Shown here piece by piece: positions 1 through 9,541 of a stretch of DNA of 55,727 nt. The DNA comes from Aromatoleum diolicum (lineage in GTDB: Bacteria > Pseudomonadota > Gammaproteobacteria > Burkholderiales > Rhodocyclaceae): positions 1 to 55,727 of the forward strand of contig NZ_WTVQ01000032.1 in the NCBI RefSeq assembly GCF_012910955.1, given 5' to 3'. Each line of letters starts with the position of its first letter. The first letter of the stretch is position 1. The notes beneath the pieces were generated by a model that saw only the letters and a list, made by a program, of their open reading frames with translations, did not search any database and was not told the DNA's origin. A program made the position numbers and the translations under genes.

Positions 1-409
1 CGTCGCGCAGGTCGTGGCGGCGGGCTACATCATCTCGCCGGCAGTGGGCGACGGCGCGACCTTCGTCAAGCTCTTCCGCGTCGCGATGCTGTTGCCGGTG
101 GTGGCGGTGGTGTCGGTGCTGTTCCGCAATGGCGCGCCGGCGGGCAAGAAGCCGCCGGTGCTGCCGGGCTTCCTCGTCGGCTTCGCGGTGCTGGTGGTCG
201 TGAACAGCCTGGGACTCATCCCGCAGCCGGTCACCGAGGCCGCCTCCAGCCTCTCGCGCTGGTGCCTCGTCGTGGCGATCTCGGCGCTCGGAGTCAAGAC
301 CTCGTTCCAGCAGCTGGCTGCGGTGGGCTGGCGACCGGTGGCGATGCTCGCGGCGAACACGGTGTTTCTGGCCGCGCTCATCCTCGGCGGGCTGCTGTGG
401 ATGCGCTGA
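1..409 (+). CDS. YeiH-type putative sulfate exporter family permease, C-terminal part
   Basis: The reading frame is open from the left edge of the window to TGA at 407-409, so this is the C-terminal ~135 residues of a longer protein. It contains several hydrophobic segments separated by short polar loops. The pattern [12 protein letters not shown], followed by a final helix pair around [13 protein letters not shown] and a last helix ending in WMR, resembles the end of the YeiH/UPF0324 family of inner-membrane permeases (annotated as putative sulfate exporters, function poorly known). The start lies outside the window. The next gene begins about 110 bases downstream, so linkage to the CoA-transferase is uncertain. 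Family assignment is from recalled pattern only. Confidence 0.65.
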   Translation, partial: VAQVVAAGYIISPAVGDGATFVKLFRVAMLLPVVAVVSVLFRNGAPAGKKPPVLPGFLVGFAVLVVVNSLGLIPQPVTEAASSLSRWCLVVAISALGVKTSFQQLAAVGWRPVAMLAANTVFLAALILGGLLWMR

Positions 410-518
410 GCCGGGACGCGGCACAACCCTAGGCAATTACACGCAGACGGTGACGATTCCGGGCCCGCAAGACGGGCCGGGAGGGCTGCGCCCGTCCGCA
501 TTCAAGAGGAATAGGCAG

Positions 519-1181
519 ATGGCTTTGGACAAACAAGTGGATTGGTCCGACGTGGGGCCGCTCTTCCGTGACGGCATCAGCGTGATGTTCGGTGGCTTCA
601 TGGGGGTGGGCACGCCCGACGGCTTGGTGTCCGTGCTGCGCGAGCAGGGCACGAAGAACCTGACTCTCATCGGCAACGACACGGCTGCGCCGGAGACGGG
701 CATCGGGCCGCTGATCTCCGATGGTCATGTGAAGAAGGTCATCGTCTCGCACATCGGCACGAATCCGGTCACGGGCAAGAAGATGATCGCAGGCGAGCTG
801 GACGTCGACCTCGTTCCGCAAGGCACGCTCGCGGAGCGCATCCGCTGCGGCGGGGCCGGACTCGGTGGCGTGCTGACGCCGACCGGTGTCGGCACCGTCG
901 TGGAGGAGGGGAAGGCGAAGATGGTAGTGGATGGCAAGACCTTCCTCGTCGAGCTGCCGCTGCGGGCCGATGTCGCGATCCTGAAGGCGAAACGGGCAGA
1001 CCGCGCCGGCAACCTGGTGTACGAGCGCGCGGCGCGGAACTTCAACCCGATCATGGCGCTGGCCGCGGATCTGGTGATCGCGGAAGTCGATGAGATCGTC
1101 GACATCGGCGAGATCGACCCCGACCACGTGATGACCCCGGCGGCGCTGGTCGACAAGATCGTCCTGGCGCGGAGGCAGTAA
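519..1181 (+). CDS. 3-oxoacid CoA-transferase, subunit A (AtoD/ScoA-like)
   Basis: A 220-residue alpha subunit of a class I CoA-transferase. These enzymes move CoA between an acyl-CoA and a free acid such as acetoacetate. The glycine-rich stretch [12 protein letters not shown] near residue 24 is typical of the family, as is the length. I chose ATG 519 because AAGAGGA at 504-510 gives a good ribosome site; an in-frame start at 450 would add 23 residues of poor quality. The stop is followed after two bases by the beta subunit, as in other atoDA/scoAB pairs. Its place ahead of a fadNAE-like set suggests use or release of 3-oxoacids during fatty or dicarboxylic acid breakdown; the exact acid is unknown. 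Confidence 0.85.
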   Translation: MALDKQVDWSDVGPLFRDGISVMFGGFMGVGTPDGLVSVLREQGTKNLTLIGNDTAAPETGIGPLISDGHVKKVIVSHIGTNPVTGKKMIAGELDVDLVPQGTLAERIRCGGAGLGGVLTPTGVGTVVEEGKAKMVVDGKTFLVELPLRADVAILKAKRADRAGNLVYERAARNFNPIMALAADLVIAEVDEIVDIGEIDPDHVMTPAALVDKIVLARRQ

Positions 1182-1183
1182 AC

Positions 1184-1834
1184 ATGCAGGCAAAGGAAGT
1201 GATCGCACGACGCGTCGCCCAGGAGTTCCAGGATGGCTACGTCGTTAACTTGGGCATCGGTCTGCCCACCCTGGTCCCGCGCTATCTGCCGGCGGGGATG
1301 TTCATCACCCTGCAGTCGGAAAACGGGTTCCTCGGACTCGCGCCGCTCGAAGGTGAGCCGCTGCCCGGCGTCGTCAATGCCGGTGGCCAGCCCTGCGGGC
1401 TGATGCCCGGCGCGGCGATGTTCGACAGCGCGATGTCGTTCGCACTGATCCGTGGCGGTCACGTCGACGTCACCGTGCTGGGCGGGCTGCAGGTGGATGA
1501 GGAGGGCAATCTCGCGAACTGGATGGTGCCCGGCAAGATGGTGCCGGGCATGGGCGGTGCGATGGATCTCGTCACCGGCGCGCGCAAGGTCATCGTCGCG
1601 ATGGAGCACTGCACGAAGGAAGGCGAGCCGCGCATCCTCGACCGCTGCACCCTGCCGCTGACAGCCAAGGGGCGGGTGGCGATGGTCATCACCGAACTCG
1701 CGGTGTTCCGCATTACGCACGGTGAATTCGTGCTGATCGAGCACGCGCCGGGGGCCACGGTGGAAGACGTCAGGGCGAAGACGAAGGCGCGCTTTGCGGT
1801 TTCGGACGAGCTGAAGACGATGAATCTCGGCTGA
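1184..1834 (+). CDS. 3-oxoacid CoA-transferase, subunit B (AtoA/ScoB-like)
   Basis: The 216-residue catalytic subunit partner of the preceding gene, starting two bases after its stop. The motif QSENGFLG near residue 46 carries the glutamate that, in this family, forms the acyl-glutamyl and glutamyl-CoA thioester intermediates. The N-terminal NLGIGLPTLV is also family-typical. Both subunits are complete and appear functional. About 180 bases of non-coding DNA separate it from the next gene, so the pair may be its own transcription unit or the head of the beta-oxidation operon. Confidence 0.87.
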   Translation: MQAKEVIARRVAQEFQDGYVVNLGIGLPTLVPRYLPAGMFITLQSENGFLGLAPLEGEPLPGVVNAGGQPCGLMPGAAMFDSAMSFALIRGGHVDVTVLGGLQVDEEGNLANWMVPGKMVPGMGGAMDLVTGARKVIVAMEHCTKEGEPRILDRCTLPLTAKGRVAMVITELAVFRITHGEFVLIEHAPGATVEDVRAKTKARFAVSDELKTMNLG

Positions 1835-2014
1835 TGCGTGCGGGGCCACCTTGCGCCCCAGCCAACTCATCGAGCAGCGATCGTTTTTGCGGGGGGTGTC
1901 CACAAGGCCACCTGTGCTTCTCCTCTCCCTCCTCTCCGGGATCAGGACACCTCCCTTTTTATTCGCGGCCCGTTGTGGATCGCAGCTTGAACCTTCGAAC
2001 AGGAGACCCAGGCA

Positions 2015-4393
2015 TTGAACGATTCAACTTTCCGTAAAGTCGCCGTACTCGGCGCGGGCGTGATGGGCGCGCAGATCGCCGCGCATCTGGCAAACGCCGG
2101 GGTGCCGGTGGTGGTGTTCGACCTCGCGGCGCCGTCCGGCGACCCGAACGGCATCGTCACGAAGGCGCTGAAGGGGCTGCAGAAGCTCGAACCTGCGCCC
2201 TTCGTGACGCGCGACCGCGTGAATTACATCGACGTTGCCAACTACGACCAGCACCTCGACCTGCTGCGCGAGTGCGACCTCGTGATCGAGGCGATCGCCG
2301 AGAATCTCGAGTGGAAGGAAAGCCTGTACGCCAAGATCGCACCCCACCTCGCACCGGGCGCCATCATCGCCAGCAACACCTCCGGCCTGTCGCTCGCGAA
2401 GCTCTCCGCGGTGCTGCCCGAATCCCTGCGCGCGGACTTCTGCGGCGTGCATTTCTTCAATCCGCCGCGCTACATGCCGCTCGTCGAACTGATCCCGGCT
2501 CCGGCGACGCGCCACGGCGTGCTCGACCGGCTCGAGCCGTGGCTCGTCTCGCGCCTGGGCAAGGGCGTCGTTCGTGCGAAGGACACCCCCAGCTTTGTCG
2601 CCAACCGCATCGGCGTGATGTGGCTGCTGACGGTCGCACATCACACCGAACGACTCGGCCTTGCCTTCGACGAGGTCGATGCGCTCACCGGCCCCGCGAT
2701 CGGCCTACCCAAGAGCGCCACCTACCGCCTGCTCGACGTCGTCGGCCTCGATACCTTCGGCCACGTCATCGACGGCCTGCGCAGCGCCCTGCCGGACGAC
2801 CCGTGGCAGCGCCACTACGCCGTGCCGGGTTGGATCTCGGCGCTGATCGACAAGGGCATGCTCGGTCAGAAGACAGGCGGCGGGGTGTATCGCAAGCAGG
2901 GACGCGACATCACGGTGCTCGACCCGGTCTCGGGCGAATACCGCCCGGCGGCGGGCCGCGTCGCGCCCGAGGTCGACGAGATCCTCAGGATTCGCGATGC
3001 CGGCCGGCGCCTGCAGCAACTGCGTGACTGCCCGCATCCGCAGGCACAGCTCCTGTGGTCCTGCCTGCGCGATCTCTTCCATTACTGCGCGGTGACGCTT
3101 GAAGACATCGCCGACAACGCGCGCGACGTCGATCTCGCGCTGCGCTGGGGCTACGGCTGGCGCCGGGGGCCGTTCGAGATGTGGCAGGAGGCAGGATGGG
3201 CGCAGGTCGCGCAGATGCTCCGCGAGGACATCGCGGCCGGTGAGGCGATGGGCTCGGTGGCGCTGCCGGCATGGGTCGACGGGCGCGACGGCGTGCATGC
3301 AGCCGAAGGTTCGTGGTCGGCATCCGAGCGCCGATTGAAACCGCGTTCGACGCTGCCGGTGTATCAACGCCAGCTCTTTCCGGAGCGCGTGCTCGGGGAG
3401 GCCGGGGAGCAGGGCGAGACGGTATGGGAGAACGAGGGACTGCGCGTGTGGACGCTGCCCGCGGTCGACGCTGGCATCCTCATCGCCAGCCTCAAGACGA
3501 AGATGCACGTGCTCGCGAAGCCGGTGCTGGAGGGACTCCACGAGGGACTTGCGCGCGCCGAACACGGCTACGCCGGCCTTGTGATGTGGAACGAGGCGCC
3601 GTTCGCCGCCGGGGCCAGCCTCCAGGAAGTGCTGGACCTCGCCCAAGCGGGCGATTTCGATGCCCTCGACCGTCATGTGCGCGAGTTCCAGCGCACCGCG
3701 CTCGCGCTGCGCTACAGCGCCGTGCCGACCGTCGCGGCGGTGCAGGGCATGGCGCTCGGCGGCGGCTGCGAGTTCGCGATGCACTGCACCGCACGCGTCG
3801 CCGCGGTCGAGTCATACCTGGGACTCGTGGAAGCCAGTGTCGGACTGATTCCCGCGGGCGGCGGGTGCAAGGAGCTCGCGCTGCAGGCTGCCGGCATCGC
3901 CGCGCGCCAGCAGTACGGTGAACCGAACGCCGCGCTCTATGCGTCCTTCGCACAGATCTCGAAGGCCAAGGTTTCGAAGGGCGCGCAGGAGGCGCGCGAC
4001 ATGGGCTTCCTGCAGCCTGCCGACACCATCCTCTTCAATCCGCACGAACTGCTGTACGTGGCAATCTGCAAGGCGCGCGCGCTTGCGGACGCCGGGCACT
4101 ACCCGCCGCCGCGTCCGCGCGGCGTGAAGGTCGCCGGGCGCGGCGGCATCGCAACCCTGGAAGCCGGGCTTGTGAACCTGCGCGACGGCGGCTTCATCTC
4201 GGCCCACGACTACCGCGTCGCGCGTGCGGCCGCGGTCGCCCTGTGCGGTGGCGAAGTCGATGCCGGCTCGCTGGTCGACGAGCAGTGGCTGCTCGACATC
4301 GAACGCCAGCAATTCGTCGCGCTCGCCCGCAGCGCGGAAACCCAGGCGCGCATCCGGCACATGCTGGACAGCGGCAAGCCCCTGCGCAATTGA
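2015..4393 (+). CDS. 3-hydroxyacyl-CoA dehydrogenase/enoyl-CoA hydratase fusion (FadN-like)
   Basis: A 792-residue bifunctional beta-oxidation enzyme with the dehydrogenase first. Residues ~8-40 hold the NAD site (VLGAGVMGAQIAAHLANAG). The dehydrogenase body follows to ~residue 420. The C-terminal third is a crotonase domain with the oxyanion segment GMALGGGCEFAMHC and the acid-containing GLVEASVGLIPAGGG. This order (dehydrogenase then hydratase) and length match the FadN type of fadNAE operons, opposite to classical FadB/FadJ. The start is TTG 2015, supported by AGGAG about nine bases upstream and by the immediate start of the NAD-binding fold. It is followed 16 bases later by the thiolase gene. 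Likely role: hydration and oxidation of medium/long enoyl-CoAs in the cytoplasm. Confidence 0.9.
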   Translation: MNDSTFRKVAVLGAGVMGAQIAAHLANAGVPVVVFDLAAPSGDPNGIVTKALKGLQKLEPAPFVTRDRVNYIDVANYDQHLDLLRECDLVIEAIAENLEWKESLYAKIAPHLAPGAIIASNTSGLSLAKLSAVLPESLRADFCGVHFFNPPRYMPLVELIPAPATRHGVLDRLEPWLVSRLGKGVVRAKDTPSFVANRIGVMWLLTVAHHTERLGLAFDEVDALTGPAIGLPKSATYRLLDVVGLDTFGHVIDGLRSALPDDPWQRHYAVPGWISALIDKGMLGQKTGGGVYRKQGRDITVLDPVSGEYRPAAGRVAPEVDEILRIRDAGRRLQQLRDCPHPQAQLLWSCLRDLFHYCAVTLEDIADNARDVDLALRWGYGWRRGPFEMWQEAGWAQVAQMLREDIAAGEAMGSVALPAWVDGRDGVHAAEGSWSASERRLKPRSTLPVYQRQLFPERVLGEAGEQGETVWENEGLRVWTLPAVDAGILIASLKTKMHVLAKPVLEGLHEGLARAEHGYAGLVMWNEAPFAAGASLQEVLDLAQAGDFDALDRHVREFQRTALALRYSAVPTVAAVQGMALGGGCEFAMHCTARVAAVESYLGLVEASVGLIPAGGGCKELALQAAGIAARQQYGEPNAALYASFAQISKAKVSKGAQEARDMGFLQPADTILFNPHELLYVAICKARALADAGHYPPPRPRGVKVAGRGGIATLEAGLVNLRDGGFISAHDYRVARAAAVALCGGEVDAGSLVDEQWLLDIERQQFVALARSAETQARIRHMLDSGKPLRN

Positions 4394-4409
4394 TCGGAGA
4401 CGCATCGCC

Positions 4410-5603
4410 ATGACTTTGAAACTCCAGGACGCCTATCTGGTGGCCGCCACCCGTACGCCGGTCGCCCGCCGCAACGGCATGTTCCGCAATGTCCGCCCGG
4501 ACGACCTGCTGGCCCATGTGCTGCAGGCGAGCGTTGCGCAGGTGCCGGCCCTCGATCCGCGCGAGATCGGCGACGTGTACGTCGGCTGTGCGATCCCCGA
4601 AGCCGAGCAGGGCATGAACGTGGCGCGCCTCGGTGTGCTGATGGCTGGCCTGCCCGACAGCGTGCCCGCGATCACGATCAACCGCTTCTGCTCGTCCGGG
4701 CTCAACGCCGTGGCGATGGCCGCCGACCGCATCCGTCTGGGAGAGGCCGAGGTGGCGATCGGCGCCGGCGTCGAGTCGATGAGCGTGATGCCGCAGATGT
4801 TCGGCAAGGGCTACGCCGCCAACCCGAAGTGGATGCAGGACGAGCACGTCGCACTCGCCTATGGGATGGGCCTCACCGCCGAGCGCGTGGCCGAGCGCTG
4901 GCAGGTGTCGGGCGCCGACCAGGACGCCTTCGCCGCTGCGAGCCACGCCAAGGCGCTGGCTGCGATGGCGGCGGGGCATTTCGATGCCGAGATCACGCCA
5001 TATGCCGTGACCGATCATCTGCCTGGCGCCGACGGCCTCGTGAAGCGCGTCGAGCGCCTGTGCCGCAGCGACGAAGGGCCGCGCGTCGGCACGACCCCCG
5101 AGCAACTCGGAAAGCTGCGTCCGGTGTTCGCCGCGAAGGGCTCGGTCACTGCCGGCAACGCCTCGCAGATGTCGGACGGGGCCGGGTCGGTGGTGCTGAT
5201 GAGCGAGGCGGCGCTGAAGCGCTATGACGTTCAACCACTCGCGCGCTTCGTGAGCTTCGCGGTGGCCGGCGTGCCGCCCGAGGTGATGGGCATCGGCCCG
5301 GTCGAGGCGATCCCGCGTGCGCTGAAGGCGGCCGGCCTCACGCTCGCCGACATCGACTGGTTCGAGCTCAACGAGGCCTTCGCTGCGCAGGCGCTCGCCG
5401 TGATGCGCAGCCTCGACATCGACCCGGCGAAGGTCAACCCGCAGGGCGGCGCGATCGCACTGGGCCACCCGCTGGGCGCCACCGGTGCGATCCGCACCGC
5501 CACGCTCGTGCACGGCATGCGCCGCACGGGCAAGCGCTACGGCATGGTCACGATGTGCATCGGCACCGGCATGGGCGCCGCCGGCATCTTCGAAGTGCTG
5601 TGA
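4410..5603 (+). CDS. Acetyl-CoA C-acyltransferase (3-ketoacyl-CoA thiolase, FadA-like)
   Basis: A 397-residue thiolase that cleaves 3-oxoacyl-CoA to acetyl-CoA and a shortened acyl-CoA. All three catalytic signatures are visible: the nucleophilic cysteine in NRFCSSGLNAV (~residue 90), the histidine in GGAIALGHPLGATGA, and the second cysteine in CIGTGMGAAG near the C-terminus. ATG 4410 fits the family's N-terminus (LQDAYLVAATRTPV); the frame is open further upstream but that part overlaps the preceding gene and lacks thiolase character. It sits between the FadN-like and FadE-like genes with short spacers, consistent with one beta-oxidation operon. Confidence 0.92.
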   Translation: MTLKLQDAYLVAATRTPVARRNGMFRNVRPDDLLAHVLQASVAQVPALDPREIGDVYVGCAIPEAEQGMNVARLGVLMAGLPDSVPAITINRFCSSGLNAVAMAADRIRLGEAEVAIGAGVESMSVMPQMFGKGYAANPKWMQDEHVALAYGMGLTAERVAERWQVSGADQDAFAAASHAKALAAMAAGHFDAEITPYAVTDHLPGADGLVKRVERLCRSDEGPRVGTTPEQLGKLRPVFAAKGSVTAGNASQMSDGAGSVVLMSEAALKRYDVQPLARFVSFAVAGVPPEVMGIGPVEAIPRALKAAGLTLADIDWFELNEAFAAQALAVMRSLDIDPAKVNPQGGAIALGHPLGATGAIRTATLVHGMRRTGKRYGMVTMCIGTGMGAAGIFEVL

Positions 5604-5643
5604 CCTGGCGAAATCATTACGAGACACCCCAAGGAGAATTCCC

Positions 5644-7422
5644 ATGAGCCAGTACGTCGCACCGACCCAGACAATGCGTTTCATCATCGAAGACCTCGTC
5701 GGCCTCGAAAACATCGCCGGGTTGCCCGGCTTCGAGGAGGCAACGCCGGACCTCGCCGCAGCGATCCTCGACGAGGCGGCCAAGTTTGCGCAAGAGGTGA
5801 TCGCCCCGCTGAACCGGGTGGGCGACGTCCAGGGTTGCAGCGTCGAGGACGGTGTCGTCCGCACGCCCGACGGCTGGCGCGAGGCCTACCGCGCCTTCTG
5901 CGAGGGGGGCTGGAGCACCATCGGCGCGCCGGCCGAATTCGGCGGGCAGAACATGCCCAAGCTGCTGGCGACGGCGGTCACCGAGATGGTGCAGTCGTCG
6001 AACCTTGCCTTCTCGCTGCTGCCGGTACTCACCGATGGCGCCTCGGCCGCGCTGCTGACCGCCGCGTCCGCCGAACTGAAGCAGAAGTACCTGCCGAAGA
6101 TGATTTCCGGCGAGTGGAGCGGTACGATGAACCTCACCGAGCCGCAGGCCGGTTCGGACATCGCGGCGATCCGTACGCGCGCCGAGCCGGCCGATGACGG
6201 CAGCTACCGCGTTGTCGGGCAGAAGATCTTCATCACCTACGGCGAGCACGAGCTCGCCGAGAACATCATCCACCTCGTGCTCGCCCGCCTGCCCGACGCA
6301 CCCGCGGGGGTGAAGGGCATCTCGCTCTTCGTCGTGCCGAAGTTCCTCGTCAATGATGACGGCTCGCTCGGCGAGCGCAACGACGTGCGCTGCGTGTCCC
6401 TCGAGCACAAGCTGGGCATCCACGGCAGCCCGACCTGCGTGATGGCCTTCGGCGACCAGGGCGGGGCGACCGGGTATCTCGTCGGTCTGCCGAACCGCGG
6501 TCTCGAATACATGTTCATCATGATGAACGAGGCTCGCTTCGGCGTCGGCATGCAGGGCATCGCGATCGCCGAGCGCGCCTTCCAGCAGGCGCAAGCCTAC
6601 GCCAACGAGCGCGTGCAGGGGCGCGACGCGGTGACCGGCGCGGACAACGTCCCGATCTCCGCGCACCCCGACGTTCGTCGCATGCTGCTGTTGATGCAGA
6701 CGCGCACGCAGGCCGCGCGCATGCTCGCGTATTGGGTGGCCGGCCAGTTCGACGTCGCCCATGCGCATCCCGATGCCCTGCGGCGCGAACGCGCGCGCCA
6801 GGTGGTCGACCTCCTGATCCCGATCGTGAAGGGCTGGAGCACCGAAGTCGGCAACGATTCGACGCACCTCGGCGTACAGATCCACGGCGGCATGGGCTTC
6901 ATCGAGGAAACCGGCGCAGCGCAGCACCTGCGCGATGCCCGCATCCTGACGATCTACGAAGGCACGACCGGCATCCAGGCCAACGACCTGCTGATGCGCA
7001 AGCTCATGCGCGATGGCGGGGAGCGTCTCATGCTGCTGCTGGCCGGCATGCACGACGACGTGGAGAGTCTGAAGGCCATCGACGACAAAGCCATCGCTGC
7101 CTTCGTGCCGCGCCTGGCCGCCTGCATAAGTGTCTTCGAGAATGCAGCGTGGAAGCTGATCGACCGAGCACGGAGCGATGTCGGCGCGGGTCTGTGGGTG
7201 GCCGTGCCCTTCCTGACGTTGGCCGGGGTCGCGTGCGGGGCGTGGATGTGGGGCAAGGCTGCACTCGCCGCCCATCGCAAGCTCGGGGAGGGCGAGGGCG
7301 ATGCAGCCTTCCATCGCGCGCAGATCTCGCAGGCCGCTTTCTACATGGCGCATGTCGCGACGCAGGCCGAAGGTCTGGCGGCGACGGTCGTCGAGGGTTT
7401 GACGGCCGCGACGGAACTCTGA
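5644..7422 (+). CDS. Acyl-CoA dehydrogenase, long ~590-residue type (FadE/DmdC-like)
   Basis: A 592-residue FAD-dependent acyl-CoA dehydrogenase that introduces the alpha,beta double bond. Start ATG 5644 has AAGGAGA at 5631-5637. Visible landmarks are the FAD-binding NLTEPQAGSDIAAIRT near residue 160, the mid-protein NRGLEYMFIMMNEARF, and IYEGTTGIQANDL near residue 438, which supplies the usual catalytic glutamate. About 150 extra C-terminal residues match the long subgroup that includes DmdC-like and fadNAE-encoded dehydrogenases. With the two genes before it, this completes a beta-oxidation cycle apart from the ligase. Confidence 0.9.
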   Translation: MSQYVAPTQTMRFIIEDLVGLENIAGLPGFEEATPDLAAAILDEAAKFAQEVIAPLNRVGDVQGCSVEDGVVRTPDGWREAYRAFCEGGWSTIGAPAEFGGQNMPKLLATAVTEMVQSSNLAFSLLPVLTDGASAALLTAASAELKQKYLPKMISGEWSGTMNLTEPQAGSDIAAIRTRAEPADDGSYRVVGQKIFITYGEHELAENIIHLVLARLPDAPAGVKGISLFVVPKFLVNDDGSLGERNDVRCVSLEHKLGIHGSPTCVMAFGDQGGATGYLVGLPNRGLEYMFIMMNEARFGVGMQGIAIAERAFQQAQAYANERVQGRDAVTGADNVPISAHPDVRRMLLLMQTRTQAARMLAYWVAGQFDVAHAHPDALRRERARQVVDLLIPIVKGWSTEVGNDSTHLGVQIHGGMGFIEETGAAQHLRDARILTIYEGTTGIQANDLLMRKLMRDGGERLMLLLAGMHDDVESLKAIDDKAIAAFVPRLAACISVFENAAWKLIDRARSDVGAGLWVAVPFLTLAGVACGAWMWGKAALAAHRKLGEGEGDAAFHRAQISQAAFYMAHVATQAEGLAATVVEGLTAATEL

Positions 7423-7423
7423 G

Positions 7424-7661
7424 CCTTCCCGAGTCGGCCGACGGCAGACACGACCGCCCCGTGGTGTTGATCTGCCGGGCAGGGGACCGCTCGGTGGAGG
7501 CGGGCGGAGCGCTGGAGGACGCGGGTTTCTCGAACGTCGCCACCGTCATGTACGGTTTCGAGGGAGACGTCGGGCCGAGCCTGCGACGCGGCGAAGTCAA
7601 TGGCTGGCGCTTCGACGGTCTGCCGTGGGTGGTCAGCGCATGCGGGAAATGCGGCCCCTAG
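7424..7661 (+). pseudogene. Rhodanese-like domain remnant
   Basis: In a different frame from the preceding dehydrogenase, an open stretch of ~78 codons up to TAG at 7659-7661 reads as the second half of a rhodanese domain. It has VVLICRAGDRS (the CxxGxRS active-site loop), then LEDAGFSNVATVMYGFEGD and NGWRFDGLPW. No start codon with a ribosome site precedes it, and the N-terminal half of the domain is missing. I read it as a decayed or truncated gene, perhaps left by the deletion that joined it to the beta-oxidation operon. A translationally coupled partial protein cannot be excluded. Confidence 0.6.
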
Positions 7662-7702
7662 GGCCGGATCCTTCAGAGCGCCGCCGCGGCCTTGAAATTC
7701 AT

Positions 7703-7739
7703 GGCGCGCCCCGTGATCCCGGTGATCACGGGGCGCGCC
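7703..7739. terminator. Perfect 16-bp hairpin between convergent genes
   Basis: The arms GGCGCGCCCCGTGATC (7703-7718) and its exact reverse complement (7724-7739) are separated by five bases. The hairpin lies between the plus-strand beta-oxidation operon and the minus-strand MFS gene, where a bidirectional terminator is expected. There is no T-run on either side, so it is not a canonical intrinsic terminator. A partial second copy of the CCGTGATCA/GGGGCGC words follows at about 7755-7772. Confidence 0.6.
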
Positions 7740-7841
7740 CCTGCTGTAGCGCGTGGCCCGTGATCAGGGGCGCCACCCGTCGCCCCAGGATCAGACCCGG
7801 ATGCACGTGCCCGTCAGCCACGATTTTCACGCTTCGATCGC

Positions 7842-9170
7842 TCACTGCGGGATCAGGGCATGCCGTGCGCGAATTCGCATGAGGTCGGCCCCGTAATGAC
7901 AATAACCGATTGCGAAGGCGACGGAAGCGGTTAGTGCGACCAGCGGTATCAATTGCATTGCGGCAAGCAAGCCGATGCGATCGGCGAGTACCCCTGTGAT
8001 GAACGGGCCCGGTGCCAGTCCGAGGAGGTTGTTCGCGAGGGTCAGCGTGGCAAAGGCGGTTGCATGGATCGAAGTGTGCGTGAGGTTGGCGACCATCGCA
8101 CCCGCAGGCCCCGTGGTCCCCGCCACGAAGAACATGCCGAAACCGATCACGACGAATTGCAGCGGGCCCGGTGGCAACAGGAAACCCGCGACCAACAGGA
8201 TGCAGGAGGTGATCGAATAGACAATCGCGATCAGCCATTTGCGGACAGCATAATCGCGGCTGAGGCGGTCCGTGATGATGCCGCAGCTGGTCATGCCGAC
8301 CGCGCCGATGAGGACGAAGGCCGCGGCGGCGAGCCCCGCCTTGTCCGGCGGCAGACCGTAGTAGCGATTGGCGTAGCTCGGCAGCCAGGCGATCATCGAC
8401 GCCATCGTGAAGAGCTGCAGCCCGCTGCCGACATAGGCGCAGATGACCGACACCGACGAAAACAGTGCCGAGAACAGGCTGCGCAACGATGGGGGGGCGG
8501 AGCGCCCTGCGGCCCCGGCCTTGTTCGCCGCGGTGCGCCCTGTCTTTCCGGCGGACAGGCGGGTTTCGGTGACGATGACCGCATAGAGGATGACGAGGGC
8601 GAGTCCGAACAAGGCCATTGCGCCGAAGGCCCAGCGCCAGCCCAGATGCGTCGATACCACGCCGCCCAGCGCCATGCCCATGACGGAGCCAACCGCGCCG
8701 CCTGCCATGAAGGCGCCGGTCAGCGAAGAGCGCAAATGTGGAGGAAAGACACTCAGTATCAGCGCGATGCCTACGCTGCCGTAGGCCGCTTCGCCTACCC
8801 CGACGAAGAAGCGCGCGGCGAACATCTGGCCGTACCCTTCGGCCAAGGCACAGGCCATTGTGGCAAGGCTCCACAGGCCCGCCATCAGGACGATGCTGCG
8901 AACCCGCCCCCAGCGGTCGGCCAGTACCGACAGCGGGAAGCTCAGGAGCCCGACGAGCAGGGCGACGATGCTGTTCAAGGATCCGAGCTGCGTATCGGAC
9001 AGGCCCCATTCGGCCTTGAGCACCGGAAACACGGCATTCAACACCTGCCGCGACATGTAGTCGGAAATCAAAAGGCCAAAAGTCAGTGCGAAAACAATCC
9101 ACGCGAAAGAACGCGACACGGTCTGTGTATATGGAATGTTCACGCTCGCGTCAGCGACGTGCGTTGCCAC
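7842..9170 (-). CDS. MFS transporter (spinster-like group)
   Basis: A 442-residue major-facilitator protein with about twelve hydrophobic segments. The loop 2-3 motif is visible as LADRWGRVRS, and the helix-4 region reads ARFFVGVGEAAYGS, a pattern I associate with the spinster-like MFS group. I chose GTG 9170 because GGAGGGG lies six bases upstream; an upstream in-frame start at 9212 lacks such a site. The substrate is not readable. It is the last gene of the minus-strand group here but separated from the next upstream gene by ~370 bases, so it probably has its own promoter. Uptake or export of an organic acid is a reasonable guess from the context. Confidence 0.8.
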   Translation of the reverse strand: MATHVADASVNIPYTQTVSRSFAWIVFALTFGLLISDYMSRQVLNAVFPVLKAEWGLSDTQLGSLNSIVALLVGLLSFPLSVLADRWGRVRSIVLMAGLWSLATMACALAEGYGQMFAARFFVGVGEAAYGSVGIALILSVFPPHLRSSLTGAFMAGGAVGSVMGMALGGVVSTHLGWRWAFGAMALFGLALVILYAVIVTETRLSAGKTGRTAANKAGAAGRSAPPSLRSLFSALFSSVSVICAYVGSGLQLFTMASMIAWLPSYANRYYGLPPDKAGLAAAAFVLIGAVGMTSCGIITDRLSRDYAVRKWLIAIVYSITSCILLVAGFLLPPGPLQFVVIGFGMFFVAGTTGPAGAMVANLTHTSIHATAFATLTLANNLLGLAPGPFITGVLADRIGLLAAMQLIPLVALTASVAFAIGYCHYGADLMRIRARHALIPQ

Positions 9171-9541
9171 GGTTGTCCCCTCCGGATTTGCCTGGTCGAC
9201 CGGGCTCCACAAGTGGGGAACCGGCCTCCGGCTTCCTTATAGTTGAAGGTGCGAAAGGAGATGACGACGCATCCGCCTCCGCGGTATCGGGGTGTCCGGT
9301 TGCGGGGTGTTCGCCCGCCACGTTCCGTCCCGAGACTGAGATATATCCTACGGCGGTCCGCGGCGGGATGCACCCCTCACCGGTGGGGGGCAGCTCGCCG
9401 CGCGTGGTGCCGGTACCGGCCTGTCCGGTGCCACACGGACGAGCCACGGCGCGCCGGTTGCCGCAGGGTCAGGGCGGCAATCGGCGTTAGCGCGACAGGG
9501 GAGTGGGGGTACAACCCCGGTGCTGGCTTTCGGGGGCGGAT
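9171..9541. other. Intergenic region, promoter side of the MFS gene
   Basis: About 370 bases without a convincing gene. It contains the 12-bp palindrome GCCGGTACCGGC at 9409-9420 and several GC-rich inverted words around it. I looked for cobalamin and molybdenum-cofactor riboswitch landmarks and found no convincing match. Confidence 0.4.

Noticed and set aside
9171-9541. Cobalamin or molybdenum-cofactor riboswitch
   Set aside because: GC-rich inverted words are present but the conserved core of either riboswitch could not be found.
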